A stretch of DNA of 64,000 bases from Lachnospiraceae bacterium (lineage in GTDB: Bacteria; Bacillota; Clostridia; Lachnospirales; Lachnospiraceae): NCBI GenBank assembly GCA_029067085.1, contig JAIEFE010000014.1:246969-310968 (forward strand), read 5' to 3'. Below are positions 26,370 through 35,137 of the stretch, piece after piece. Position 1 is the first letter of the stretch, and each line of letters opens with the position of its first letter. The notes below the pieces were generated by a model. The model worked only from the letters and a program-made list of their open reading frames with translations, did not search any database and was not told the DNA's origin. The position numbers were made by a program, and so were the translations under genes.

Positions 26370-27905
26370 TCAAGGATTGCTATTACGTTGATCTGCCTGT
26401 CCGTCCAAAATATTTACTGCCAAAGCCAGCAGCCGGTTATCGGGAAATCTCTCTGCCGTAATGAGCAGTGACTCTTTCATCAATAAATACAAACTGCAGT
26501 AAAAGATTCCCATGGCATACACCATATATCTTTGCAGTGGTACAAACACGAATGTGATTACGGCGACTAACATACAGATAAAGCCGACTGTTGCTCCGGC
26601 AAAAGCCACCACCTTTTTTTCCCCATTATATTTCATACAATATAGCATGCAAACTATAGTAAGCACAAATAAAAACAGTGTTATAAAATGACATAGCAGA
26701 TATATTTTTTCTATCTGAAAAAAGACACTGCTGATAAATCCAACGATCATTAATCTGACCGAATGATACAGATACCTGTCGAAATGTTTCAACAATACCT
26801 TCATTCCCAGTTCTCTCATAACTTTTTCTTTATCTATCTCAGCATCCGGATTTTCAGTCAAATAATGATTGATTGCCTCTCCGGCTGCACCCGGGATCTT
26901 ATCCTTCACCAGATCTTTCCACATATATAATCCCGGTTCTGCATATTCATAACGAAATTCTCTTTTATCTACCTCGTCATATACTCTTTGGAATATTTCC
27001 TGCATTTCCGGCGTATCAAATAATGCGATATCTTCTTCATCCGCTTGATAAAATCCCCTAATAATAATAAGATGAGTCATTTGGGATACTTTTTTCTGAT
27101 TCTTTACCTTCTCTGAATCAACTGCCGATGCATTCGCTTTTTCCTCACTATTGCTTTCTGATGCCGACACTTCCTGATTCCGGTTATTGATAGCCGGATG
27201 TACATATACTACATAACCCTCCCGAAGCTGGTAAACAACCAGCACCAATAAATATGCTGCCACTATACTAAGCAGGAAGTTCCGCCCTGCTTTCAGCCAC
27301 TTTTTTATGCCTTTAACCTTCCATTCTCCCGCAAACTCCGTCCCCACAAAAAAAACGGCTGTGACAATAAACAGAAAAATCAATTGACTTCTGGTCAGCG
27401 CCATTAACACTACCATTCCTAGCGTAACAAACAGCCATTTCCTTTTTTTAAATAATACATACTGCATTAAACAAATAAAGTAAATATAAAAAAGAGAAAA
27501 CGCCAAACTCTCTGTTATCAGTTGATGTGTGACACACACCTTGGGAAGGTCGATCGCATACGGCAGCATTGCAGCAATATAAAACAATATCATTTCTAAA
27601 AATCTCAACCGGAAAACAGACTGCAGATATAATACAAAAATCACGGTACAGAGTATTGCGATAACAGACTGAATCACCACTGCAGCATCCAGATATAAGT
27701 TTTCTCCAAAAAAATATTTTAAAACAGATAAAAAGAAAGGATAGACCGGCATAACTCCTATATTGCCTATTGTCGCATTTAAATAAGTATAGGAATCCTT
27801 TTCCAGCACCATCCATTCCTGTCCGGAAAACAGATACACCCCTGTTCCTATCAAAAGCAAAACAAGTATCTGTATATATCTGTTTTTGCCCTCTGCATAC
27901 TTCAT
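26370..27905 (-). CDS. GT39-like membrane glycosyltransferase
   Basis: The 511-residue polytopic protein has a first loop reading LEKDSYTYLNA with the Asp-Ser-x-x-Tyr pattern of PMT/GT39-like GT-C proteins. About 11 helices follow, with a hydrophilic insertion at about 235-335 containing a Ser/Glu/Lys-rich stretch. AGGAGG precedes the ATG by 9 nt. It sits between the large GT-C-like protein and an acyltransferase. The donor and acceptor are unknown. Confidence 0.65.
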   Translation of the reverse strand: MKYAEGKNRYIQILVLLLIGTGVYLFSGQEWMVLEKDSYTYLNATIGNIGVMPVYPFFLSVLKYFFGENLYLDAAVVIQSVIAILCTVIFVLYLQSVFRLRFLEMILFYIAAMLPYAIDLPKVCVTHQLITESLAFSLFYIYFICLMQYVLFKKRKWLFVTLGMVVLMALTRSQLIFLFIVTAVFFVGTEFAGEWKVKGIKKWLKAGRNFLLSIVAAYLLVLVVYQLREGYVVYVHPAINNRNQEVSASESNSEEKANASAVDSEKVKNQKKVSQMTHLIIIRGFYQADEEDIALFDTPEMQEIFQRVYDEVDKREFRYEYAEPGLYMWKDLVKDKIPGAAGEAINHYLTENPDAEIDKEKVMRELGMKVLLKHFDRYLYHSVRLMIVGFISSVFFQIEKIYLLCHFITLFLFVLTIVCMLYCMKYNGEKKVVAFAGATVGFICMLVAVITFVFVPLQRYMVYAMGIFYCSLYLLMKESLLITAERFPDNRLLALAVNILDGQADQRNSNP

Positions 27906-27917
27906 GGAAATTGCCTC

Positions 27918-29030
27918 CTAAAGGTTTTTACAGAGTCTGCATACACCCTTTTGCAGTATCATCGCTATCCTATCTATCAGCTTATCAATTCTCAGTATTT
28001 TAAACATCTGCTGTCTGAACCATTCGATCAGCCCGCATACTGCAAAAACCCCAAATAAAATTCCTGTAATAACAATCATATTTTCTTTTTCTGCAAGCCA
28101 GTAGTGAACCCTGCACTTTTCCCATAAGTAGTGCGACAGATTTCTGTTATTATGAATCAGGTATATTCCAAATGTTACTCCGCCTATTAAGTTTATCACT
28201 GCAGATAATTTGACATTCTCAATCTCAACACAAGAGAAAAACAATAACAACAACGCGCAGGCACATAAGATCGGCAGCGAATTGAAGGGATACAATAATT
28301 CCGAGGCTTTCATAACAAGGTTCTCCGGAAGCTGCAGTCCCCTTCCCAGCAAAACGACCGCAAATTTACTGAGCGGTACGATTGCTATGCTTCCCAGAAA
28401 GCATAAGCCTGTTTTCTTTTTCCTATTACTTTTTTCTAACACTGCCTGACCATATTGTCTGATGTAAGCCCCTAATAAGTATAAAAAGCAAAACCAGACA
28501 ATACTAAATGCTCCTTCTTCTCCCAGCCACCCCGTGGCATGCAAAAAAGTCGGAATCACGCTGAATAAAATTCCCATAACGATCAGAAGCTGTTCCAGCT
28601 TTTTCTTGTCAGCATGCTCCAATATGATATTCAGATAGGGCATCAGGCAATATAACCCGATATACACTGTTGCAAACCAATATTCTCTATGCGTTATGGG
28701 CAATACCACCGCTATGATACCGCTTGTCAGATCCACATGAAGAAACTTCATAAGAACTGTCAATGTAACGGAATAAAATAAAACCTGCACATATAGATGC
28801 AGCAGTTTCTCTAACTTAAACTTTGATTCCTTTGCAAAATAACCACTGATCAGCACAAATAAGTTGGTGCCCATTCCGCAAACAGCCATCAAAATCCACG
28901 CCACATAATAGATTGGCCTGTCCGGCTCAAGATCCGTGACAGCTGATGTTTTACTCATAAGATGAAGCAATACGATCATAAGCATGCTGACATCTCTCAG
29001 CAGCTCCATATTTGACATCCTCTTTCTCAT
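27918..29030 (-). CDS. Acyltransferase 3 family membrane protein
   Basis: The 370-residue polytopic protein starts NMELLRDVSMLMIVLLHLMS, the OafA-type first helix with the conserved histidine. Ten or so hydrophobic helices follow, with the HREYWFATVYIG segment in the middle. It would O-acylate a sugar of the exported glycan. I chose ATG 29030 because TTGGAG lies 6 nt upstream; in-frame TTG (29042) and ATG (29036) alternatives exist. It is separate from the acyltransferase at 8591-9697 and not closely similar. Confidence 0.85.
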   Translation of the reverse strand: MRKRMSNMELLRDVSMLMIVLLHLMSKTSAVTDLEPDRPIYYVAWILMAVCGMGTNLFVLISGYFAKESKFKLEKLLHLYVQVLFYSVTLTVLMKFLHVDLTSGIIAVVLPITHREYWFATVYIGLYCLMPYLNIILEHADKKKLEQLLIVMGILFSVIPTFLHATGWLGEEGAFSIVWFCFLYLLGAYIRQYGQAVLEKSNRKKKTGLCFLGSIAIVPLSKFAVVLLGRGLQLPENLVMKASELLYPFNSLPILCACALLLLFFSCVEIENVKLSAVINLIGGVTFGIYLIHNNRNLSHYLWEKCRVHYWLAEKENMIVITGILFGVFAVCGLIEWFRQQMFKILRIDKLIDRIAMILQKGVCRLCKNL

Positions 29031-29044
29031 CGTCATCTCCAATA

Positions 29045-30193
29045 CTATCTCTCTTTTCTGCGCCTTTCCTGAATTTCCACTATCCTCTCATAATAGTTTT
29101 TAAACTGAAAATGATCTTTCACATGCTGATACCCGGCAGCGCCCATTTTCTTAAGATTATCCTTATCGCAAATAATCTTTTCCAGTTTATCCTTTAAATC
29201 TTCCTTATCATTATCTTCAAAAACATAGCCCGTTTTTCCATAATCAATATAGCTTGCCGTACCGTTATCGGTGCCGCTGACCGCCGGTATAGAGTGCGCC
29301 ATCGCCTCTATGACCGTAATAGATGCCGGTTCACCTGTACTGGGCACTACATACACATCCGCTTTCTTATACTCTTCGGAAACCTGCTGCCTGTTTAAAT
29401 TCACCAAAAAAGTGACTCTGTCTTCCAACTGGTGTTCTTTCACATAACGAACTACATTCTGATAATATTCCTCATGAAAAGCATTGGATATTTCTCCTGC
29501 AATCGTCAGATGAAGATTGTATTTCGGAAGCAGTTCCTCTACTGCCTCTATCATCATCTGATGATTTTTCCGCTCCTGATATTTTCCGATGCAAAAGATA
29601 TTGATGCGCCCATCTGCAAAATAAGCTCTTTCCTCCGGCGCAACCTGCGGCTCCATTAAAAACGGCGCCCAGTATCCGTATTCATCTTTCACAAGACCCG
29701 TAAAATCAATTCCCACCAGATTTGTCGGTGTCATCCGGTACTTTGGCGTAAGGCTCCATACAATTTTATGTGCCAGATCCATTTTTTTCGGCTTGTCCCA
29801 GACGGGGCTCAGATTATAAAGTATAGTCGGAATATGATAAAGCCTGCAAATGGCATTCATACAGATCGTATAGATGGAGCGCTCGCGGATAATGGCAATA
29901 TCAGGATGAAACTCCTTAATGTATTTTGCCAGTCTGAACAACGGCGGAATACCGCATTTCAGTTTCATATCAATAGCAGCCGGATCTTTTCGCTTGATAA
30001 CATGCACATAAAGGTAATCAAATGCCATAAATAATCGGGAATATCCTACTACAATCGGCTGCACATATGTATAATCCTCTACCTTGCCGGCATATTGGCT
30101 CAAAAAACGAACCTCATGTCCGTTTTCCTTCCAGCCTTTCATAATGGTCGTCTGATTCGTATGATACCTGTGCGACATATACAGAACTTTCAT
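29045..30193 (-). CDS. GT4 glycosyltransferase
   Basis: The 382-residue protein starts MKVLYMSHRYHTNQT and carries a GT4 C-terminal half: IFCIGKYQERKNHQMMIEA, then VVPSTGEPASITVIEAMAHSIPAV with the donor-binding Glu residues. It adds a sugar to the growing lipid-linked glycan in the cytoplasm. AAGGTAGTGTA precedes the start. The acyltransferase gene follows after 14 nt. Confidence 0.86.
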   Translation of the reverse strand: MKVLYMSHRYHTNQTTIMKGWKENGHEVRFLSQYAGKVEDYTYVQPIVVGYSRLFMAFDYLYVHVIKRKDPAAIDMKLKCGIPPLFRLAKYIKEFHPDIAIIRERSIYTICMNAICRLYHIPTILYNLSPVWDKPKKMDLAHKIVWSLTPKYRMTPTNLVGIDFTGLVKDEYGYWAPFLMEPQVAPEERAYFADGRINIFCIGKYQERKNHQMMIEAVEELLPKYNLHLTIAGEISNAFHEEYYQNVVRYVKEHQLEDRVTFLVNLNRQQVSEEYKKADVYVVPSTGEPASITVIEAMAHSIPAVSGTDNGTASYIDYGKTGYVFEDNDKEDLKDKLEKIICDKDNLKKMGAAGYQHVKDHFQFKNYYERIVEIQERRRKER

Positions 30194-30222
30194 TACACTA
30201 CCTTATTCCTTTATTATTTCTC

Positions 30223-31092
30223 TTAACTGATCACACGTTTTTTTATTTGAGCAAGATACTCATGATATCCGGCATTTCTGTTTTCTTCTATTCCAATGAT
30301 GTCATGTTTTGGAATTTTTTCTTTGTCCTTTGCCTGATGCAGATACCATTCATATTCCATATCCAGATTCCCGATATCAAGTACCCGATATCCCTCAAGA
30401 AACAATTTCTCTGTCAGAAATTTTGCTGCAATACCTAATGAAATCAGAAATAATCTATCCTTCGGATATTCTTTGCAGTATTCCAGTATTTCGTCTACTT
30501 TTTCATACGCCTGCTCGCTTGGTCCGATGATCCGTTCTATACTTCTGGCAGTATCCAGCAAATCATTGCCCACGCCATTATGCGTTTTGTCCCCTTCAAC
30601 AATTACAATATCTTTATCTTTCCAGATTTGTCTTATCCTTTCAATCCATTTACCACACGGACTCTTATCAGCCATGGGATAATAAAATCTGGATATATAA
30701 GCATTCCCATATGTTTTTTTCGTATTACAATATGTTTGGTAAACCTTTCTGCTGAATAATAAATGTTCTTTCCAGAAATCGCCGGTCTCTTTCCTGTATA
30801 TTCGCAGATCTCCAAAAATTTCAGGAATTGCCGTCATTAAGTCCTCATGCTCATATCCAAGAATCCTTTTCAGTCCCTCAACGATCTCCGGATTTACTTT
30901 CTGAAAGGAAAGATCTCTGCCTCTGATCATGGTAATCTCACCGTCGCCTAACCTGACAAGGCTTTTTTTCGTATGGATCAATTCTTCGATCGTTTCCTCA
31001 ATGCCCATTACTTTAATGTTATACCGTCTGATTCCGACACAATTCAGCAAATAGTCTATTTGTGCCAATATCATTTTGACCATTCTTTTCAT
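30223..31092 (-). CDS. GT-D fold glycosyltransferase (DUF1792 family)
   Basis: The 289-residue protein has the DUF1792/GT-D signature: a KKSLVRLGDGEITMIRG stretch in which Asp-Gly-Glu is the metal/donor site, then a long SRFYYPMADKSPCG segment and VIVEGDKTHNGVGNDLLD. GT-D enzymes were described for glycosylation of streptococcal serine-rich adhesins and also occur in capsule loci. The ATG directly follows the stop of the ABC transporter gene (TAGATG). Confidence 0.85.
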   Translation of the reverse strand: MKRMVKMILAQIDYLLNCVGIRRYNIKVMGIEETIEELIHTKKSLVRLGDGEITMIRGRDLSFQKVNPEIVEGLKRILGYEHEDLMTAIPEIFGDLRIYRKETGDFWKEHLLFSRKVYQTYCNTKKTYGNAYISRFYYPMADKSPCGKWIERIRQIWKDKDIVIVEGDKTHNGVGNDLLDTARSIERIIGPSEQAYEKVDEILEYCKEYPKDRLFLISLGIAAKFLTEKLFLEGYRVLDIGNLDMEYEWYLHQAKDKEKIPKHDIIGIEENRNAGYHEYLAQIKKRVIS

Positions 31093-32859
31093 CTAGCCCA
31101 ACACCTCTTGTTTATCCCTTATTTGCACCTTTCCGTCTGCCACTTCGTAAATTATATCTGCATTTCGTATGGTAGTCAATCTGTGTGCAATGATCATCAT
31201 TGTCTTCTCACCATGCAGTTTTTCTATTGCTTCCATAACTGCTGCCTCCGTATCATTATCCAGGGCAGACGTCGCTTCATCCAGAACCAGTATCTCCGGA
31301 TCATGATACAGTGCTCTGGCAATACCAATGCGCTGCCGCTGTCCTCCGGACAATCTGACACCTCTGTCACCCACGACAGTCTCCAGGCCCTGAGGAAGAC
31401 TTTCCAGGAATTCGCTCAGCTGCGCTTTTTCTACAGCTATTCTGACTGCCTCGTCATTTATCTCCCCTTCTTTTACACCGAATGCAATGTTATTCCGGAT
31501 CGTATCATCCGACAGATAAATCTCTTGCGGAATATAACCAACCTGCGCATGAAAAGTCTTCGGTTTCTCGTGAACATTTATGTTATCCGCCATAACCTTT
31601 CCGGATTGCGGTTCCAGCAATCCCAAAATGATATCCACCATCGTTGTTTTCCCTGCACCGGAAGTTCCGATAAATGCCACGGTTTTTCCTTTTGGCACAA
31701 CAAAATCAGCATTTTTGATAACCGGCTCCTCCACATTCGGATACGAATAGGTTATGTTTTCTACGCGTATTCCTTCTGTCAGAGCCCAATCCTCTACCGC
31801 CTCTTCAGCCGCTTTTTCTTCATATGATTCAATTTCTGTCAAATCATGATATACCAACTCTACCGAGGGAAGCGCATACAGCATATTGGTCGTATATTCA
31901 TTAATTTTTCCGACGCTCGGCATCAGACGCAAAGCCGCGATCGCAAATACGCCGAACTGAGGAATATAGTAAATAATATCCGCTTCCCCCAAAAACATCT
32001 TCAGTATGATCGCCAGCAAAAGTCCTGTCATACAGACTGCTTCCACAATATATTTGGGCAACGCCGCGATAATGCGGTTAATTCTGAGTCCTCTGGCATA
32101 TTTCGTATAGTACTTCCCATATTCATCGCTGAAATACTGTTCTCTGCCAAGGATCTTAATTTCTTTGATCCCTCCGAGGGCCTGATTCATCCACTGGTAT
32201 ATCTTACCCCGCAGCATTTGATTCTCTTTTCCCAGATTTCTGGTATACTTCTTGATCAAAAGAAGGAAAAATCCGACGCACAAAGCCAACAGGATCAATA
32301 CGCTGAGTGTGATCGTCTTACTTATCACTAACAGAAAAATACCAAGAACCAGGCATGTTATAATTTCCGTAATCAATTCAAAGAAATATAAGATAACCTG
32401 CATAAAATAAGTTGTATCCTCCTGCAGACTTCTCTGCAGAGTCGCCATATTCTCATTTAAATGGAAAGTATACGGCGCTTTCATATACGTTTCAAGGAGT
32501 CTTTTGGAAATGCGCATCTGCGTGTTGTAAGAAAACTTGAATACACAGTTCTTCTCAATGACAAGATATACATTTTTCACAATATAAATGATGATAATGC
32601 ATCCGGAAAGAAAAGCCAAAAACCCTCTGGTCGTCTGAAAACCGAATAAATCATATACGATTTTCAGATACCAGGTCTTCTGAATGGAATTCGGATTCAT
32701 AATGATATTGATAAAAGGGGTAAAGATGGAAACGCCCAACAATTCCAGCAAACTTCCTATTATCAGTGCAATCAATAACAAAACGATTCGTCTCTTATCC
32801 CTTTTGTTAAAAATATATCCGAGTTTGTGAAGCAGTCCCGCTTTTCTCTTGTTCTCCAT
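31093..32859 (-). CDS. ABC exporter, lipid-linked oligosaccharide (PglK-like) type, copy 1
   Basis: The 588-residue half-transporter fuses a six-helix membrane domain (about 20-330) with an ATPase domain (about 350-588). Walker A is GTSGAGKTT, the signature is LSGGQRQRIGIARAL and Walker B is ILVLDEATSALD. The opening pattern LIGSLLELLGVSIFTPFI resembles PglK and other lipid-linked-oligosaccharide flippases. It could flip the glycan lipid. I chose the ATG at 32859 (MENKRKAG); AAAGGA is 12 nt upstream, somewhat far. A second copy of the same architecture is at 54141-55922. Confidence 0.87.
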   Translation of the reverse strand: MENKRKAGLLHKLGYIFNKRDKRRIVLLLIALIIGSLLELLGVSIFTPFINIIMNPNSIQKTWYLKIVYDLFGFQTTRGFLAFLSGCIIIIYIVKNVYLVIEKNCVFKFSYNTQMRISKRLLETYMKAPYTFHLNENMATLQRSLQEDTTYFMQVILYFFELITEIITCLVLGIFLLVISKTITLSVLILLALCVGFFLLLIKKYTRNLGKENQMLRGKIYQWMNQALGGIKEIKILGREQYFSDEYGKYYTKYARGLRINRIIAALPKYIVEAVCMTGLLLAIILKMFLGEADIIYYIPQFGVFAIAALRLMPSVGKINEYTTNMLYALPSVELVYHDLTEIESYEEKAAEEAVEDWALTEGIRVENITYSYPNVEEPVIKNADFVVPKGKTVAFIGTSGAGKTTMVDIILGLLEPQSGKVMADNINVHEKPKTFHAQVGYIPQEIYLSDDTIRNNIAFGVKEGEINDEAVRIAVEKAQLSEFLESLPQGLETVVGDRGVRLSGGQRQRIGIARALYHDPEILVLDEATSALDNDTEAAVMEAIEKLHGEKTMMIIAHRLTTIRNADIIYEVADGKVQIRDKQEVLG

Positions 32860-32881
32860 AGTAATAACGTTTCCTTTCCAA

Positions 32882-33886
32882 CTATTTCCCGATAAACGCA
32901 TTCTCTTTCAGGCTATACTTTCCGCCCTTAAGGAATTTGTGCTTGATAACCCACCAGCCGGGTACCCAGATATATTTATGCATCGCAGGAGACGCACTGC
33001 CTATCATCCAACAGTTCCTGTCGCAGTTTTTCGTACACGCTCTGACTTCCTGCGCCTGCTTTGAATTCCACAGCTCGTCCCAGCTTTGATCTCGCAGATT
33101 TCCCATAACAGCCTTTTTCTCCATGCCGTTGCAGGGAATCACATCGCAGAACGGGTCGATAAAAAAAGCGTCTTTGGACATATCACAGGGCAGCAGCCTC
33201 TTATTGCCGTAAATGTAATTGATCAGTCCATGATTAAAATACGCGCGAAACCATTTCTTCGGTGACTTGCTTTTAAGCAGCTCATTGATCAACTTCTCAA
33301 AATTCTGCGCCACCTTATATTTATCATCGATCTTATTATCTTTCTTTCTGAAATAGAAAGAATTATGCAGGGTCGCCGTGGCAAACTCCATGCCCATATC
33401 ATTGGCAATATTGTAGAGCGGCACCAGATCCTCACAGTTCATATCCTGCACCGTCATACCGAATCCCACATCAGGATGTCCCATCTCCACCAGCGTCTTC
33501 AAGGTCTTATACCCTCTGTTAAATCCATCGGGGATTCCCCTGATCTTATCATTCGTCTCCTGCAGGCCCTCGATGCTGATACGGATTCCCACCTTCGGAA
33601 ACTCCTTACACAGCGCAATGATCCTGTCCGTAAAATATCCGTTTGTAGATATGACGATCCTGTCAGATTTTTTATATAATTCCCGCACAATGTCGGGGAT
33701 ATCCTGTCTGATAAAAGGTTCTCCGCCGGTAATGTTGGTAAACGCCATCTCAGGCAGCTTCTTGATATCCTCCAGCGTGATCTCCTCATCCGGTCTAGTC
33801 GGATCCTTAAAGCAGTCACACATGTTGCACCTGGCGTTACACCTGTATGTCACAATGACAGTGCCGTATAATGTTCGTCTTGCCAT
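32882..33886 (-). CDS. Radical SAM/SPASM protein in the glycan locus
   Basis: The 334-residue protein has the radical SAM cluster motif CNARCNMC near 18-25, followed by NITGGEPF. A SPASM-like C-terminal region has CDVIPCNGMEKK, then CTKNCDRNCW, with enough Cys residues for one or two auxiliary clusters. Such enzymes modify peptides or sugars. In a surface-glycan locus a sugar dehydration or epimerisation, or an unrelated role, are all possible; the substrate is not visible. AGGGAAGAAATAT precedes the ATG. Confidence 0.83.
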   Translation of the reverse strand: MARRTLYGTVIVTYRCNARCNMCDCFKDPTRPDEEITLEDIKKLPEMAFTNITGGEPFIRQDIPDIVRELYKKSDRIVISTNGYFTDRIIALCKEFPKVGIRISIEGLQETNDKIRGIPDGFNRGYKTLKTLVEMGHPDVGFGMTVQDMNCEDLVPLYNIANDMGMEFATATLHNSFYFRKKDNKIDDKYKVAQNFEKLINELLKSKSPKKWFRAYFNHGLINYIYGNKRLLPCDMSKDAFFIDPFCDVIPCNGMEKKAVMGNLRDQSWDELWNSKQAQEVRACTKNCDRNCWMIGSASPAMHKYIWVPGWWVIKHKFLKGGKYSLKENAFIGK

Positions 33887-33928
33887 ATATTTCTTCCCTC
33901 TATTATTTTGTGATAAAATCAGATGCCT

Positions 33929-35134
33929 CTAAGTGTACACTTTCCTCACTATTTTATCACAGTATTCCTCTAATGTGTCAAAATTTATATTTTTACAGTT
34001 CTCGCTGTACTTACGGCATAATTCCGGATCGTTCCACATCGCTCTGATATGTTCCGTCAATTCCTCTGCATCGCCGCCGCGGAACAGATCGCCTGTCACG
34101 CCGGCCTGCACCAGCTCCGGCGCACCGCCCAGATCGGAAACCAGCACAGGAGTGCCGTACATCTGCGACTCCATCACGGAAAACGGGCAGTTCTCATACC
34201 ATTCGGAAGGATATACACTAAATCGCGCCTCCGAAATCAGCTTACGCAATGCCTCCCCGGTCACAAAGCCACGATTTTCCACGTTGGATACCTTGCCGAC
34301 CTCCTCTTCCAAAGGCCCTGTCCCGGCAAAAACAAAGGGAATCTCCGGCAGTGCCCGACATGCTTCCAGCAAAGTTCTGGTTCCTTTCTCTTCCGAAAAA
34401 CGTCCAAAATAGACAACATAATCTTTTTTTACGCCATCACTTTGCCCTCCGGCATCCTTCTCAATAAAATTGTGCATCATGACAGTCTTGTCAGCCAGCA
34501 ACGGATCGGTATCTAGCTGCTTTTTCATAAACTCGCTGGGGCACAAGATGACGTCCACCATACCGTAAGTCTTGCGTCTGGCATAATACGCAGCCTCGAT
34601 CATTCCGAGCAGACTCTTCACACGCGAATTGTGAATGCAGCGGTTTTTGCTGCACTGCTTGTAATCACCGCCGCGGCAGGCAAAGCAGATCTCGCCGCTT
34701 GCAGGAATCCGCATCATATGATTGGGGCATACCCACTGGTAATCGTGCGCCGTATAGACGATCTGCACGTGTCTGCCGTGTTTTCCCTCATATGCTCTGA
34801 CTGCATAGATCACCGAAGGCGTCAGCTGAAAATTGATATTGTTAAGGTGCACTACATCCGGCTGAAAATCTTCCAGCACGAGAAGCATTTTCTTCTTAGC
34901 TTCAATGGAATAGATAATACGGAAGGGATAAAGCAGCTTTTTAAGCCCGCCGGTGTGGAAATCCATATCAGATGTATAAACTTCCGCATGATTTCCCACG
35001 CTCCGCCCTTCATGCTCCATTCCGAAATACTGCACTTCATGCCCTATTTTCTGTAACTGTTCACCCAGTCTGAAAATGTAAGTCTCCGATCCGCCGTTGG
35101 GATGAAGAAACTTATTGACCATCAGTATTTTCAT
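33929..35134 (-). CDS. GT4 glycosyltransferase
   Basis: The 401-residue protein begins MKILMVNKFLHPNGGSETY, the classic GT4 glycine loop. It has a small Cys-rich insertion around 145-165 (CPNHMMRIPASGEICFACRGG) and the C-terminal VYFGRFSEEKGT plus PFSVMESQMYGTPVLVSD. The Cys cluster is found in a subset of GT4 proteins. It starts 4 nt after the upstream fusion protein's stop. Confidence 0.87.
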   Translation of the reverse strand: MKILMVNKFLHPNGGSETYIFRLGEQLQKIGHEVQYFGMEHEGRSVGNHAEVYTSDMDFHTGGLKKLLYPFRIIYSIEAKKKMLLVLEDFQPDVVHLNNINFQLTPSVIYAVRAYEGKHGRHVQIVYTAHDYQWVCPNHMMRIPASGEICFACRGGDYKQCSKNRCIHNSRVKSLLGMIEAAYYARRKTYGMVDVILCPSEFMKKQLDTDPLLADKTVMMHNFIEKDAGGQSDGVKKDYVVYFGRFSEEKGTRTLLEACRALPEIPFVFAGTGPLEEEVGKVSNVENRGFVTGEALRKLISEARFSVYPSEWYENCPFSVMESQMYGTPVLVSDLGGAPELVQAGVTGDLFRGGDAEELTEHIRAMWNDPELCRKYSENCKNINFDTLEEYCDKIVRKVYT

Positions 35135-35137
35135 TCC

